From contig JAURVB010014103.1 in the NCBI GenBank assembly GCA_033002965.1, positions 12,501 to 76,500 of the forward strand: a stretch of 64,000 nt of DNA, read 5' to 3'. A program made the translations under genes and the position numbers. Positions within the stretch are counted from its first letter, which is position 1. The number at the start of each line of letters is the position of its first letter. Source of the DNA: Piper betle (lineage: Eukaryota; Streptophyta; Magnoliopsida; Piperales; Piperaceae). Shown in pieces: positions 20,810-32,467 of the stretch. The notes beneath the pieces are model-generated. The model saw nothing but the letters and a program-made list of their open reading frames with translations, made no database searches and had not been told where the DNA came from.

Positions 20810-23665
20810 TGTAAAACCCGTGATTCGAGTCAGGGTTTTACGTTACCGAACCAGTCGGTTCGATCGTTGGTTCGAGTCGAGTCGGTTTCATGAATCGCGT
20901 GCTGAGTCGAGACCAGCCGTGAGTTATGAGCGATGAGAGTCAGGTGTACCTGAATATATGATGATAACGTCGAGAAGATGGTGAGATACGAGTTATCTGA
21001 ATATATGAAAGTATGCAGTATTTTTTTCTTTTTATATGTTTGATCGAAGAAATAGTTTTAGGCCGAATAACGAGTTAGGACGCGTTGGATTATATTCGGG
21101 TGGGTTATTAGTTATAGAGCATGTCATTTGGATGTTGTTGTGTTTGTTTGATTTTATGGGATTTTTCCATATTTTTCTGGATTTTTTTAGGATTTATTAC
21201 GAGACTAGTTATTATTATTGACTCGAGTCGGAATCGAGTCAAGTTTAATTTACAAAACTGCCATCGCACACCTTTTCTCCCTCCCGACCTCTTCTCTCAC
21301 CCCAAACCCTACGCCGCCGCCCCTGTTCGCGCGCTGCCGCCGCCACGGCCGACGCCGCCTGGCCGCCGATCGACGCCGCCCCGCCCCGCCGTGTCGTCGC
21401 CGTGCCGCCCCGACCAACCCCGGCCACCGTCGCGCCGCCACGACGCCGGAATCGCCCCACAAGCCGCGACGCTCCGCCCACTGATTTCGCCGCCGTCCGG
21501 GCCGCGCCGCCGCCGCTGTGACCCCGACGACCACCCCCTCGACGTCGCCGACGTTTCCCCCATCGTCCCGACCACCGTCGAGGCCGGCCGGAGCCTCGAT
21601 CGGAGAACGCCGCCACCGCCGCCCATTTTCGACGCCGCCGTCGACGGCCATCGCCGCCTCGGCTACCCTGTTTGACACCACCATTGGACCGAGCTCGTCG
21701 AGCTGGTGCCGATAGACCCCCTGATTGCCCCGTCCCAAATCATCGCCGGAAAACCGTCGGAATCCGCCGGAAAACCGCCGACACTCGCCGGAAAACCGCC
21801 GGAACCGCCGGAAATTGGATTTGTGGGAAATTCGCCGGATCATCCGCCGAACGCACCCGGTCCAATCTGATCGGACTTCGGACGCCGCTAGGTGCCGAAT
21901 TCGAGTTTCGAGCCACGAAACGGAAACCCTAGCCGTCGCCGATTTTCGACGACGCGAGGTATAATTTATTTTAATTTAATTATTTGAAAGTTTTGATTAT
22001 TAGAATTGCATGCTAGGATTGGTGAATTGTGTGTTATAATAATATATATAAATGTAGATTTGATTAAGGATAAAAATATGAAATTTGTTTGAATTGTGTG
22101 GTGTTAAAAATAGAAGTTATGAAACTAATTAGGGTTATTAAGTAATAATCATGATCTAATCAAACTAGCTTAAGTAGACTCGCTAGAATTGATATAGGTT
22201 GATGTGTGTTGATTGACGTGTGATTGTGTTGATTGTGTGTGTATGCTATAGGATATGTGATTCATCATGCGGGCGTTAGTTTTTAGCTTGATTGTGTAGG
22301 TACGGTGTAGGAGCTCGCCGCCTAGGCGCGTGGACCCGTTTGGAGCTTCTACCAGGTCCGTTTAGGACTCGTTCTCTGATTTACGCTACTCTCTTGTGTA
22401 TTTGACTTATTATGTGCAGGACGAGTTAAGTGGCGTTTTATCGAATCCCACTTAACTCGGGCCATTTAGCCAACGATTTTCCGGATTAATAACCCTCGAG
22501 GATGAGATCCCTCGAGTTTGTTTTCGAACTTCAGATCCAGCTCACGTTGCCTTCGGGCCTATTGTATAAATCCCAACCCAGACCTATATATATGTATAGT
22601 TTTCGTGTTTTTGTGAGAGACTGAATGAGGGAAATCCGACTACCGTGCTACGCGAGCGGGCACGTGTGTGTCGACAGTGGGCTCTGGAATGGTGTGCGGG
22701 CCGTTTCATTCCCGAGGGATCCTGACAACTCCACCTTTGAGTTCCTCAAACCCGGAGAAGTGTGGAGGTTCACGGGTACTGCATTGCAGCGCATGTCTAG
22801 ACTTGTGGTTTCAAAGGGTACTGAAGGCGACTGCCTGAGAGTACTCGGCCTTCGTGCTCAAGGCCAGGAGTAATATGGAAGGTGCAGAGGGCGGATAGGA
22901 ACGAGATTTGACGCGAGAAGCAATAGAGAAATGGCCGAGGCATGAGAATGTGAAAGATAGGGGGACGCTGTCGACCCGATGGCGACGGCTCCCGTATGTG
23001 CCCTGATGAGAGTTCTTGAGGAAGTATATGGTTTTCATTCAACAGGAGAGTTTGCTCTCCTGTGCCAGTTTGATATTAGTTATTTTCCGGGCCGGTAACA
23101 CTCGTTACTGACGGTTTTTCTATATATATGTAGGTGAGGAATGCGAGCGATGAAAGCTGTCGGGACTGTGGAGGAGCAGCACGGAATCGCGCACACATGT
23201 ACCTGCCGCGTGTAACGTATGTATAATGATGGTGTGTTATTATTATGTAAATGATAATTTTGATGTGTTTGCGTGAATGTATTGCTTGTTATGAAACGAA
23301 CTGATAAATATGAATGAGTAGGGAGCCTTGGAGTTCAGACTCGGCTCGGGTAAAAACAAATGAGATAATGATTTAATGTCATGGTAGATTATTATGCGTT
23401 ATCGTATTTTCATAAAATATTATATATTTTCTTTTGGTTTCTCATTTATTATTTTGTCTTGTTTTTGCTTGTACATCTTAGTATGCATGTAGGACCACGT
23501 TAGAACCCACGCATCCCATCCATGCATTTCATGTTTGCATCTCCATCTTAAAACGCCGAGAGTAGATCCTGGACGGCTTAACCGAACCTAGTAGATTAGC
23601 GAACGGTTCGGTCGCCGGTGACATTTCCGGGTCGGTTCACGGGTGAGCCGAAACGGGGTGTTACG
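20810..23665 (+). mobile_element. Solo LTR A (Ty3/gypsy-like family), plus orientation as drawn
   Basis: A 2856-bp element with TGTAAAACCCGTGA at the left end and ACGGGGTGTTACG at the right end (expected CA, last base changed). It is flanked by the exact 5-bp duplication GAAAC (20805-20809 and 23666-23670), which is diagnostic of an integrated LTR. No internal retroviral domain, primer site or second LTR is adjacent, so it is a solo LTR left by recombination. Inside in order: AT-rich lead, GACTCGAGTCGGAATCGAGTC (21221-21241), a GC-rich block (21300-21960) full of chance ORFs, AT-rich middle, hairpin 22422-22459, TATATATA (22586-22593), hairpin CAGGAGAG-loop-CTCTCCTG near 23043-23062. Near-inverted termini of the TGTAACACCC kind are common in plant chromovirus LTRs; true transcriptional direction is not established. 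Confidence 0.88.
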
Positions 23666-24914
23666 GAAACATTATTTTTGGGCGGATGGAATTGCACAAA
23701 ACAATTATTAGTTTTTCTCAAATGTGATAATTTTTTATACAATATATGATACAAATAAATACGCACTTGTTTTTGCATCATTCACCGTAGTAAACCATTA
23801 CAGGCAAACAATTACATTTGGATGTGCTTTTGTGTAATGAGAAGACTGAGTGATTTGTGTGGTTAGTTGAAACACTTTTGAAATGCATAGATGGAAGGCA
23901 TCCAGGGGCAATTGTTACTGATCAAGATCCTGCTAATGGATAAAGTAATTAAATTGACATTTCCTTCAACATATCATCGTCTTTGCATTTGGCATATCCT
24001 TAGAAAGGAAAGTAAAAATTAAGTGCAAATGCTCACAGAAGAGAGTTTTATGAGTCATTCTATAGTTTAATTTATGATGCCGACACAAAGAAGAATTTGA
24101 ATCACACTGAAGTGTAATAATGAAAGAGAATTGCTTGGAGGAAAATGAGTGGTTAAAATCCATATATGCAATTTGTCATGCATGGTATTTTTGCTTGGTA
24201 TAAGAAGTTCACAACGAAGTGAATCTCAAAACTCATTTTACTCAAGGTATGTGCACAAAAAAAATAGCCTTATCGAATTTATACATAGATTTGATAGGGC
24301 CATCCAAAGACAAAGATTGAGTGAGGACAAAAGAATCTTATGAAAACTCACATAAAAGCCCCAAATTGTTCACTCCATTCAAGATGAATCTAAGATGGCA
24401 AAGGATTATACTCGAAAATCGAAGCACCCCGTTTCGGCTCACCCATGAATCGACCCGGAAATGTCACCGGCACTGAACCGTTCGCTAATCTACTGGGTTC
24501 GGCTAAGCCGACCCGGATCTGCCCCCGGTGTCTCAAGATGGAGATGCAAACATGAAATGCAAGGATGGTGTGCGTGGGTTCTAACGTAGTCCAACATGCA
24601 TGCTATGATGTGCAAGCAAAACAAAACCATGCAATGACAAGAAATTTTAATTAAAAATTATCCACAACAAGGGTATATAAATATTTTATTAAAATACGAT
24701 AAAACATAATAATCTACCGTAGCATGGTTTTTGTACAAATACTCAAGGTATGTGCACAAAAAAAATAACCTTATTGAGTTTATACATAGATTTGATAGAG
24801 CCATCAAAAAACAGAGATTGAGTGAGGCAAAAGAATCTTATGAAAACTCATATAAAAGCCCCAAATTGTTCACTCCATTCAAGATGGAATCTAAGATGGC
24901 AAGGATTATACTCG
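23666..24914 (+). pseudogene. FRS pseudogene, piece 2: MULE transposase-like domain
   Basis: Picks up directly after LTR A's target duplication. It reads, in changing frames, the MULE/FRS core: FWADG, a degraded DTTYxTNKY-like stretch, VVNHYRQTITFGCAF, FVWLVETLLK, HPGAIVTDQDPA, FPSTYHRLCIWHI in another frame, ENEWLKSIY, and RSSQRSESQNSFYSRYVHKK followed by FIHRFDRAI. In-frame stops (for example about 23708 and 23838) and several frame changes make it non-functional. The conserved DQD acidic motif is visible. Without the LTR, piece 1 would continue straight into FWADG, about 100 residues shorter than an intact FRS linker, so a deletion preceded the insertion. The last part (24240-24424) is included in a tandem duplication. 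Confidence 0.82.
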
Positions 24915-25229
24915 AAAATTGTAGCACCCGTTTCGGCTCACCCGTGAACCGACCCGGAAATGTCACCGGCGACCGAACCGTTCGCTAATCTACTGGGTTC
25001 GGTTAAGCCGACCCGGATCTGCCCTCGGTGTCTCAAGATGGAGATGCAAACATGAAATGCATGGATGGGATGCGTGGGTTCTAACGTAGTCCTACATGCA
25101 TGCTATGATGTGCAAGCAAAACAAAACCATGCAATGGCAAGAAATTTTTAATTAAAAATTATCCACAACAAGGGTATATAAATATTTTATCAAAATACGA
25201 TAAAACATGATAATCTACCGTAGCATTCA
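24240..25229. repeat. 501-bp tandem duplication spanning the FRS/LTR B junction
   Basis: Unit 1 (24240-24740) and unit 2 (24741 to about 25229) both begin ACTCAAGGTATGTGCACAAA, run through the same FRS codons (YVHKK...FIHRFDRAI), cross into the first ~305 bp of LTR B, and stop matching after AATCTACCGTAGCAT (24727 and about 25226). Unit 1 ends with a short non-homologous filler (about 24728-24740). Unit 1 has more substitutions, including the LTR start CGAAGC versus TGTAGC in unit 2. The duplication must postdate LTR B insertion. Confidence 0.9.
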
Positions 25230-27763
25230 TCATTATCTCTTTCGTTTCAATTGAACCGAGCCTGAACTCCAAACTCACTACTCATTCACATTTATCCATT
25301 CATTTCATATCAAGCAATTTATCTAAACAAACACATCAAAATTATCATTCACGTAGCAATAACACACCGTCATTATAGATTACACGCGGCAGGTACATGT
25401 GTGCGCGGTTCCGTGCTGCTCCTCCGCAGTCCCGACAGCTTTCATCCCTCGCATTTCTCACCTACATATATATAGAAAAACCGTCAGTAACGAGTGTTAC
25501 CGGCCCAGAAAATAACTAATATCAATCTGGCACAGGAGAGCAAACTCTCCTGTTGAATGAAAACCATATACTTCCTCAAGAACTCTCATCAGGGCACATA
25601 CGGGAGCCGTCGCCCTCGGGTCGACAGCGTCCCCTATCTTTCACATTCTCATACCTCGGCCATTTCTCTATCGCTTCTCGCATCAAATCTCATTCCTTTC
25701 CGCCCTCTGCACCTTCCATATTACTCCTGGCCTTGAGCACGAAGGCCGAGTACTCTCAGGCAGTCGCCTTCAGTACCCTTTGAAACCACAAGTCTAGACA
25801 TGCGCTGCAATGCAGTACCCGTGAACCTCCACACTTCTCCGGGTTTGAGGAACTCAAAGGTGGAGTTGTCAGGATCCCTCGGGAATGAAACGGCCCGCAC
25901 ACCATTCCAGAGCCCACTATCGACACACACGTGCCCGCTCGCGTAGCACGGTAGTCGGATTTCCCTCATTCAATCTCTCACAAAAATGCGAAAACTATAC
26001 ATATATATAGGTCTGGGTTGGGATTTATACAATAGGCCCGAAGGCAACGTGAGCTGGATCTGAAGTTCGAAAACAAACTCGAGGGATCTCATCCTCGAGG
26101 GTTATTAATCCGAAAAATTGTTGGCTAAATGGCCCGAGTTAAGTGGGATCCGATAAAACGCCACTTAACACGTCCTGCATGTAATAAATCAAATACACAA
26201 TAGAATAGCGTAAAACAGAGAACGAGTCCTAAACGGACCTGGTAGAAGCTCCAAACGGGTCCACGCGCCTAGGCGGCGAGCTCCTACACCGTACCTACAC
26301 AATCAAGCTAAAACTAACGCCCGCATGATGAATCACACATCCTATAGCATGCACACACAATCAACACAATCACGCATCAATCAACACACATCAACCTATA
26401 TCAATTCTAGCAAGTCTACTTAGGCTAATTTGCATTAGATCATGATCATTACCTAGTTACCCTAATTTGTTTCTTAGCCTCCATTTTTAACACCACTCAA
26501 CCAAACAATTTCATATTTCTATTCTTAATCAAACCTACATTTATAATATATATTTATAACACACACACAAATCCTAGCATGCAATTCTAATAATCAATAC
26601 TTTTAAATAATTAAATTAAAATAAATTATACCTCGCGTCGTCGAAAATCGGCGACGGCTAGGGTTTCCGTTTCGTGGCTCGAAACTCGAATTCGGCACCT
26701 AGCGGCGTCCGAAGTCCGATCAGATTGGACCGGGTGCGTTCGGCGGATGATCCGGCGAATTTCCCACGAATCCAATTTTCCGGCGGTTCCGGCGGTTTTC
26801 CGGCGAGTGTCGGCAGTTTTCCGGCGATCGATTCGGGATCGGGGCAATCAGGGGGTCTATCGGCACCAGCTCGACGAGCTTGGTCCAATGGTGGTGTCAA
26901 ACAAAGCAGCCGGGGCGGCGATGGCCGTCGAGCGGCGGCGTTGAAAATGGGTGGCGGCGGCGGCGTGCTCCGATCGGGGCTGCGGCCGGCCTCGACGGCG
27001 CTCGGGATGGTGGGGGAAACGTCGGCGACGGCGAGGGGGTGGTCGTCGGGGTCACAACGGCGGCGGCGCGGCCCGGACGGCGGCGGAATCAGGCTCGGAG
27101 TGGCGACGGCCGAGGCGGCTTCGCGGCATCGCGGCGGCGCGCCGGCAGGCGATCGGTGGCCTGGGTCGGTCAGGGCGGCACGACGACGGCGAGGGGACGA
27201 CAGACGGTTGGTTCCGGCGGCGGGGCGACAGTCGACGGCGGTGGCGGCGACGAACAAAGTGGGCGGCGAGGGTTTGGGTGAAGAAGGGTCGGGAGGGAGA
27301 AAATACCCTCAATGGCAGTTTCGTAATTAAGTATTGACTCGATTCCTACTTGAGTCAAAATAATAACTAGTTCGTAATAAATTCTAAAAAATCTAGAAAA
27401 ATATGGAAAAATTCCATAAAATAAAACAAACACAACAACATCCAAATGGCATGCTCTATAACTAATAACCCACCCAAATATAATCCAACGCGTCCTAACG
27501 CGTTATTCGGCCCTAAAACTATTTCTACGATCAAACATATAAAAAGAAAAAATACTGCATACTTTCATATATTCTGATAACTCATTTCTCACCATCTTCT
27601 CGACGTTATCATCATATATTCAGGTACACCTGACTCTCATCGCTCATAACTCACGGCTGGCCTCGACTCAGCACGCGGTTCATGAAACTGACTCGACTCG
27701 AACCAACGGTCGAACCGACTGGTTCGGTAACGTAAAACCCTGACTTGAGTCACGGGTTTTACA
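24920..27763 (-). mobile_element. Solo LTR B, same family as A, opposite orientation
   Basis: 2844 bp. The left end TGTAGCACCCGTTTCGG is the complement of the right end of A, and the right end CACGGGTTTTACA is the complement of A's left end. It is flanked by the exact 5-bp duplication AAAAT (24915-24919 and 27764-27768). All landmarks of A appear in reverse: hairpin CAGGAGAG near 25533-25552, TATATATA near 26003, the CGAGTTAAGTGG stem (one mismatch) near 26131-26171, the GC-rich block 26640-27290, and GACTCGAT...TTGAGTC near 27335-27356. It shares with A a sequence block (about 25880-25968) that differs in C. It is a solo LTR without internal region. Confidence 0.9.
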
Positions 27764-28468
27764 AAAATTGTTTTATAAGGTTCGAGAAGAATTACAATAC
27801 AGTTTGGTTTATTGCTCATCTCGTAAGAAATTAGATGAAGATGATGTTGAACAGTATGATGTAACATGTTGTAAAAATAATAATGAGTTGGTTGTATATG
27901 TTACCTACAAGGGAGCTAGCAATAGATGCACATGTAGTTGTCAACTTTTGGAAAGTGAAGGTATTCTATGTAGACATTTATTGTATATACTGAGATTGAA
28001 TGAGGGGGATATTTTTCTTGAACTATATATCATGAAGAGATGGACACTTAAAATAGCAAAAGAAGTTGTTTTTGACGGTGATAGAGTGGAACTTCGTGTT
28101 GATTTCAATAAAACTTTATTCTCTAATTGAGCCAAAAATGCATATTCATCATCTGAGAAATTTGACCTCACCAAGTAAAAACTTTTAGAGATAGAGAAAT
28201 TGGTAAAAGATGTGGTAGATGATTCACATCATGGAATGCAAGTTCAGCATGGAATACAAGTGCATCATGGGATACAAGTCCATCCACCGGCACAATCAAA
28301 GACAAAAGGAAGTAGTAAAAGATGGAAGAGTGGTAAAGAACTTGCAATGGACCATATGGTAAAATATAGGTTATGCCATGGTTGCAATAAATGAGGAGTT
28401 GGGCATGATAAGTGCACTTGCCTTGCAATTGTAGCACATCGGTAATGCTGTCTAACACAACCCTTGTT
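27764..28468 (+). pseudogene. FRS pseudogene, piece 3: SWIM zinc finger and C-terminal tail
   Basis: Continues the FRS reading after LTR B: FYKVREELQYSLVYCSSRKK, DEDDVEQYDVTC, then a SWIM-type zinc finger, CTCSC followed by ESEGILCRHLLYI (CxCxnCxH), in one open frame to the stop at 28128-28130. Beyond it a second frame encodes a His-rich tail with three copies of an 18-bp repeat (HGIQVH, about 28230-28283) and a zinc-knuckle-like CHGCNK...GVGHDKCTC split by a TGA near 28392. GT/AG-like borders and a terminal AT-rich intron suggest a last exon at about 28531-28669. This is the best preserved part of the gene. Confidence 0.8.
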
Positions 28469-28530
28469 TTGATCTTTGTTATATATAATTTATGTGATTA
28501 TTTTTTATATTTTGTTTTTTAAATATGTAG

Positions 28531-28669
28531 GCAAAAAAATGTTCCATCTGAAAGTGGAGGCGTGGTGTCTATTCAGGGGCGTCAGTGCGGTGATGGCGAA
28601 TCTCAAAGCAGTGATGCAGAATGACTATGATAACTTTAAATTTGGAATGGTGATAGCTCCGACTGTATA
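28531..28669 (+). pseudogene. Possible last exon of the FRS pseudogene
   Basis: An AT-rich, T-rich stretch ending AAATATGTAG at 28521-28530 resembles an intron 3' end, followed by an open frame (about 45 codons) ending in TAA at 28668-28670. It contains NYDNFKFG-like residues of unknown homology. FRS genes often have a short final exon, so this is placed by position rather than by a recognised domain. Confidence 0.35.
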
Positions 28670-28879
28670 ATGCCAGTGATTTGTAACTTGTTTCCATGAA
28701 TTGTTATTGACTTTAATCAAACTTGACAAATTTATAAGTTGTAAGTTTGTACTTTTATTCATCATGTGGAAGAAAGTTAAATGAGATGGCTCTCATCTGT
28801 TTTGATTTTGATGTGTTGCCGAATTCATTAAATAATTTAAATGTTATCAGAATATATAAGAGTATGCCATCTATTGTAA

Positions 28880-29260
28880 CTTGACTCGAGTCGATACCAA
28901 GTTAATTTTTTATTCACTTGGCTCGAGCCGATGCTAAGTCAATTTTTTATTTACTTGACTCGAGTTGATACTGAGTTACTTTTTTATTTACTTAAATCGA
29001 GTTGATACCGAGTCAATTTGTTATTGACTTGACTTGAGTCGATACTGGGTCAATTTTTTATTGACTTGACTCGAGTCGATCCCGAGTCAATTTTTTATTG
29101 ACTTGACTCGAGTCGATACCGAGTTACTTTTTTATTTACTTGAATCGAGTCGATCCCGAGTCAATTTTTATTAACTTGACTCGAGTCGATACCGAGTTAC
29201 TTTTTTATTTACTTAAATCGAGTCAATACCGAGTCAATTTATTATTTACTTCACTCAAGT
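28880..29260. repeat. 37-bp minisatellite with palindromic TTGACTCGAGTC core
   Basis: About ten imperfect units of roughly 37 bp. Each has TTGACTCGAGTCGATACCGA followed by GT(T/C)A(A/C)TTTTTTATT(T/G)AC. The core ACTCGAGT is self-complementary. The same core followed by ATTACGAAA(T/A)T(A/G)CCATC occurs to the right (29270-29590) and inside the LTR family (29995-30035 in C). The array therefore looks like an expansion of LTR-interior sequence lying directly left of LTR C. Confidence 0.8.
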
Positions 29261-29599
29261 CGAATACTATAAAATAAAATAATCGAGTTCTAATTTATTA
29301 TTTTATTTTATAGTATTTTATTCTATTTGTTTCACATTTTATTTCGTAATATGAACTCGAGTAAAGTTTTTATTACGAAATTGTAATCGAGTGAAGTTAA
29401 AATTTATTTCGTAATAAAATTTTGACTTCGATCCTGACTCGAGTCAATTTTTATTGTAATTTATTTTATATTTATTTCATATTATTGACTTCAGTCGAGA
29501 TCGAGTCAAATTTTTATTACGAAATTATTTTATTTTATTTTTTAATTTGACTCGAGTCGGGATCGAGTCAAATTTTTATTACGAAATTACCATCCAGAC

Positions 29600-32467
29600 T
29601 GTAAAACCCGTGACTCGAGTCAGAGTTTTACGGGAGTGAACCAGTCGGTTCGAGTCGAGTCAGCTTCATGGACCGCGAGCTGGGTTGAGGCCAGCTGTGA
29701 GTTATGAGCAATGAGGGTCATGTATGCTCAAGTGTATGATGATAACGCCTGAAAGATGATGAAAAAATGGGTTATCAAGTATATGGAGGTATGCAGTATT
29801 GATTGTTATTTTTATTTGATCGAAGAATAGTTTTAGGCCGAATAACGAATTAGGACGCGTTTGACGATATTCGGGTGGGTTATTAGTTATAGAGCATGTC
29901 ATTTGGATGTTATTGTGTTTGTTTTATTTTATAGAATTTTTCCATATTTTTCTAGATTTTTTTAGAATTTATTACGAACTAGTTATTATTTTGACTCGAG
30001 TAGGAATCGAGTCAATACTTATTTACGAAAATGCCATCGCACACACTTCTTCTTCCTCCCGACCCTTTTTTTTCCAAAACCCTATACCCCCGCCGCCGCC
30101 CCTTGTGGTCGCCGCCGCCGCCGCTGCCGACGCCGGGCTGCCGCCGATCGACGCCGCCCCGCCCCGCCGTGAAGTCGCCGTGCCGCCACGACCCACCCCG
30201 GCCACTGTCGCGCCGCCACGACGCCGGATTTGCCCCACGAAGCCGCTTCGACCGTCTCCGCCCGGTCTGATTTCGCCGCCGTCCGGCCGCCGCTCCGCCG
30301 CCGCTGCGACCACCGACGTACCACCCCCTCGCCGTTGCCGACATTTCCCCCATCCTCCCGACCGCCGTCGAGGCCGGCCGGAGCCCCGATTGGAGAACGC
30401 CGCCGCCGCCGCCCGTTTTCAACGCCGCCGCCGACGGCCATCGCGGCCTCGGTTGCTCTGTTTGACACCGCCATCGGACCAAGCTCGTCGAGCTGGTGCC
30501 GATAGACCCCCTGATTGCTCCGTCCCGAATCGTCGCCGGAAAACCGTCGGAATCCGCCGGAAAACCGCCGACACGCGCCGGAAAACCGCCGGAACCGTCG
30601 GAAAATTGGATTCGTGGGAAATTCGCCGGATCATCCGCCGAACGCACCCGGTCCAATCTGATCGGACTTCGGACGCCGCTAGGTGCCGAATTCGAGTTTT
30701 GAGCCGCGAAACGGAAACCCTAGCCGTCGCCGATTTTCGACGACGCGAGGTATAATTTATTTTAACTTAATTATTTGAAAGTATTGATTATTAGAATTTG
30801 CATGTTATGATTGATGAATTGTGCATTGTAATTACTTATATAAATGTGGATTTAATTTAGAATAAAATATGAAATTTGTGGAATTGTGTGGTGTTAAAAA
30901 TAGAAGTTATGAAACTAATTAGGGTTATTAAGTAATAATCATGATCTAATGTAAACTAACCTAAGTAGACTTGTTAGAATTGATATAGGTTGATGTGTGA
31001 CGGTTGATGTGTGATTGTGTTGATTGTGCGTGCATGGTATAGGATATGTGATTCATCATGCGGGCGTTAGTTTTTAGCTTGATTGTGTAGGTACGGTGTA
31101 GGAGCTCGCCGCCTAGGCGCGTGGACCCGTTTGGAGCTTCTACCAGGTCCGTTTAGGACTCGTTCTCTGTTTTACACTACTCTATTGTTTATTTGATTTA
31201 TCATGTGCAGGACGAGTTAAGTGGCGTTTTATCGGATCCCACTTAACTCGGGCCATTTAGCCAACAGTTTTATTTCGGATTAATAACCCTCGAGGATGAG
31301 ATCCCTCGAGTTTGTTTTCGAACTTCAGATCCAGCTCACGATGCCTTCGGGCCTATTGTATAAATCCCAACCCAGGCCTATATATATATAGTTTTCGTGT
31401 TTTCGGTGAGAGATGGAATGAGGGTTACTTGCGGCCACGTCTTCAGATAGGGCGTGTGCCCGGAAGAGCGGGCTCTGAAGCTGGGGAGAACCCACTTCGT
31501 TCCCGAAGGATCCGGACAACTCCACCTTTGAGTTCCTCAAACCCGGAGAAGTGTGGAGGTTTACGGGTACTGCATTGCAGCGCATGTCTAGACTTGTGGT
31601 TTCAAAGGGTACTGAAGGCGACTGCCTGAGAGTGCTCGGCCTTTGTGCTCAAGGCCAGGAGTAATATGGAAGGTGCAGAGGGCGGTAAGGAATGAAATTT
31701 GATGCGAGAAGCAATAGAGAAATGGCCAAGGTATGAGAATGAGAAAGATAGGGGGACGCTGTCGACCCGAGGGCGACGGCCCGACGACGACGGCTCCCGT
31801 ATGTGCCCTGATGAGAGTTCTTGAGGAAGTATATGGTTTTGATTCAACAGGAGAGTTTGCTCTCCTGTGCCAGATTGATATTAGTTATTTTCCGGGCCGG
31901 TAACACTCGTTACTGACGGTTTTTCTATATATATGTAGGTGAGGAATGCGAGCGATGAAAGCTGTCGGGACTGCGGAGGAGCAGCACGGAACCGCGCACA
32001 CATGTACCTGCCGCGTGTAATGTATAATGATGGTTGTTTAATGCTGTGTGGATGATTATTACCATGTTTTTGTCTTGATGAATTACTTGTTATGAAACGA
32101 ACTGATGAATATGAATGAGTAGGGAGCCTTGGAGTTCAGACTCGGCTCGGGTAAAAATGAATGAGATAATGATTTAATGTCATGGTAGATTATTATGTGT
32201 TATCGTATTTTCATAAAATATTATATATTTTCTTTTGGTTTCTCATTTATTATTTTGTCTTGTTTTTGCTTGTACATCACAGCATGCATGTAGGACCGCG
32301 TTAGAACCCAATCATTCTCATTTATGCATTTCATATTTGCATCTTCATCTTGAGACGCCGAGAGTAGATCCTGGTCGGCTTAACCGAATCTAGTAGATTA
32401 ACGAACGGTTCGGTCGCCGGTGACATTTCCGGGTCGGTTCACGGGTGAGCCGAAACGGGGTGTTACA
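29600..32467 (+). mobile_element. Solo LTR C, same family, plus orientation as drawn
   Basis: 2868 bp, from TGTAAAACCCGTGACTCGAG to ACGGGGTGTTACA, flanked by the exact 5-bp duplication CAGAC (29595-29599 and 32468-32472). It has the same internal order as A: GACTCGAGTAGGAATCGAGTC, GC-rich block 30090-30740, hairpin CGAGTTAAGTGG...CCACTTAACTCG near 31212-31249, TATATATATA near 31380, and CAGGAGAG hairpin near 31847-31866. About 31420-31508 is a different sequence from the matching block in A and B, so C belongs to a variant subgroup. The right flank is pararetroviral; the left flank is LTR-like minisatellite. Confidence 0.9.

Noticed and set aside
21250..21964. Many overlapping ORFs in the GC-rich block of LTR A (and matching blocks in B and C)
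   Set aside because: They occur on both strands in several frames, consist of Arg/Pro/Ala low complexity, and are shared by all three LTR copies; they follow composition, not coding.
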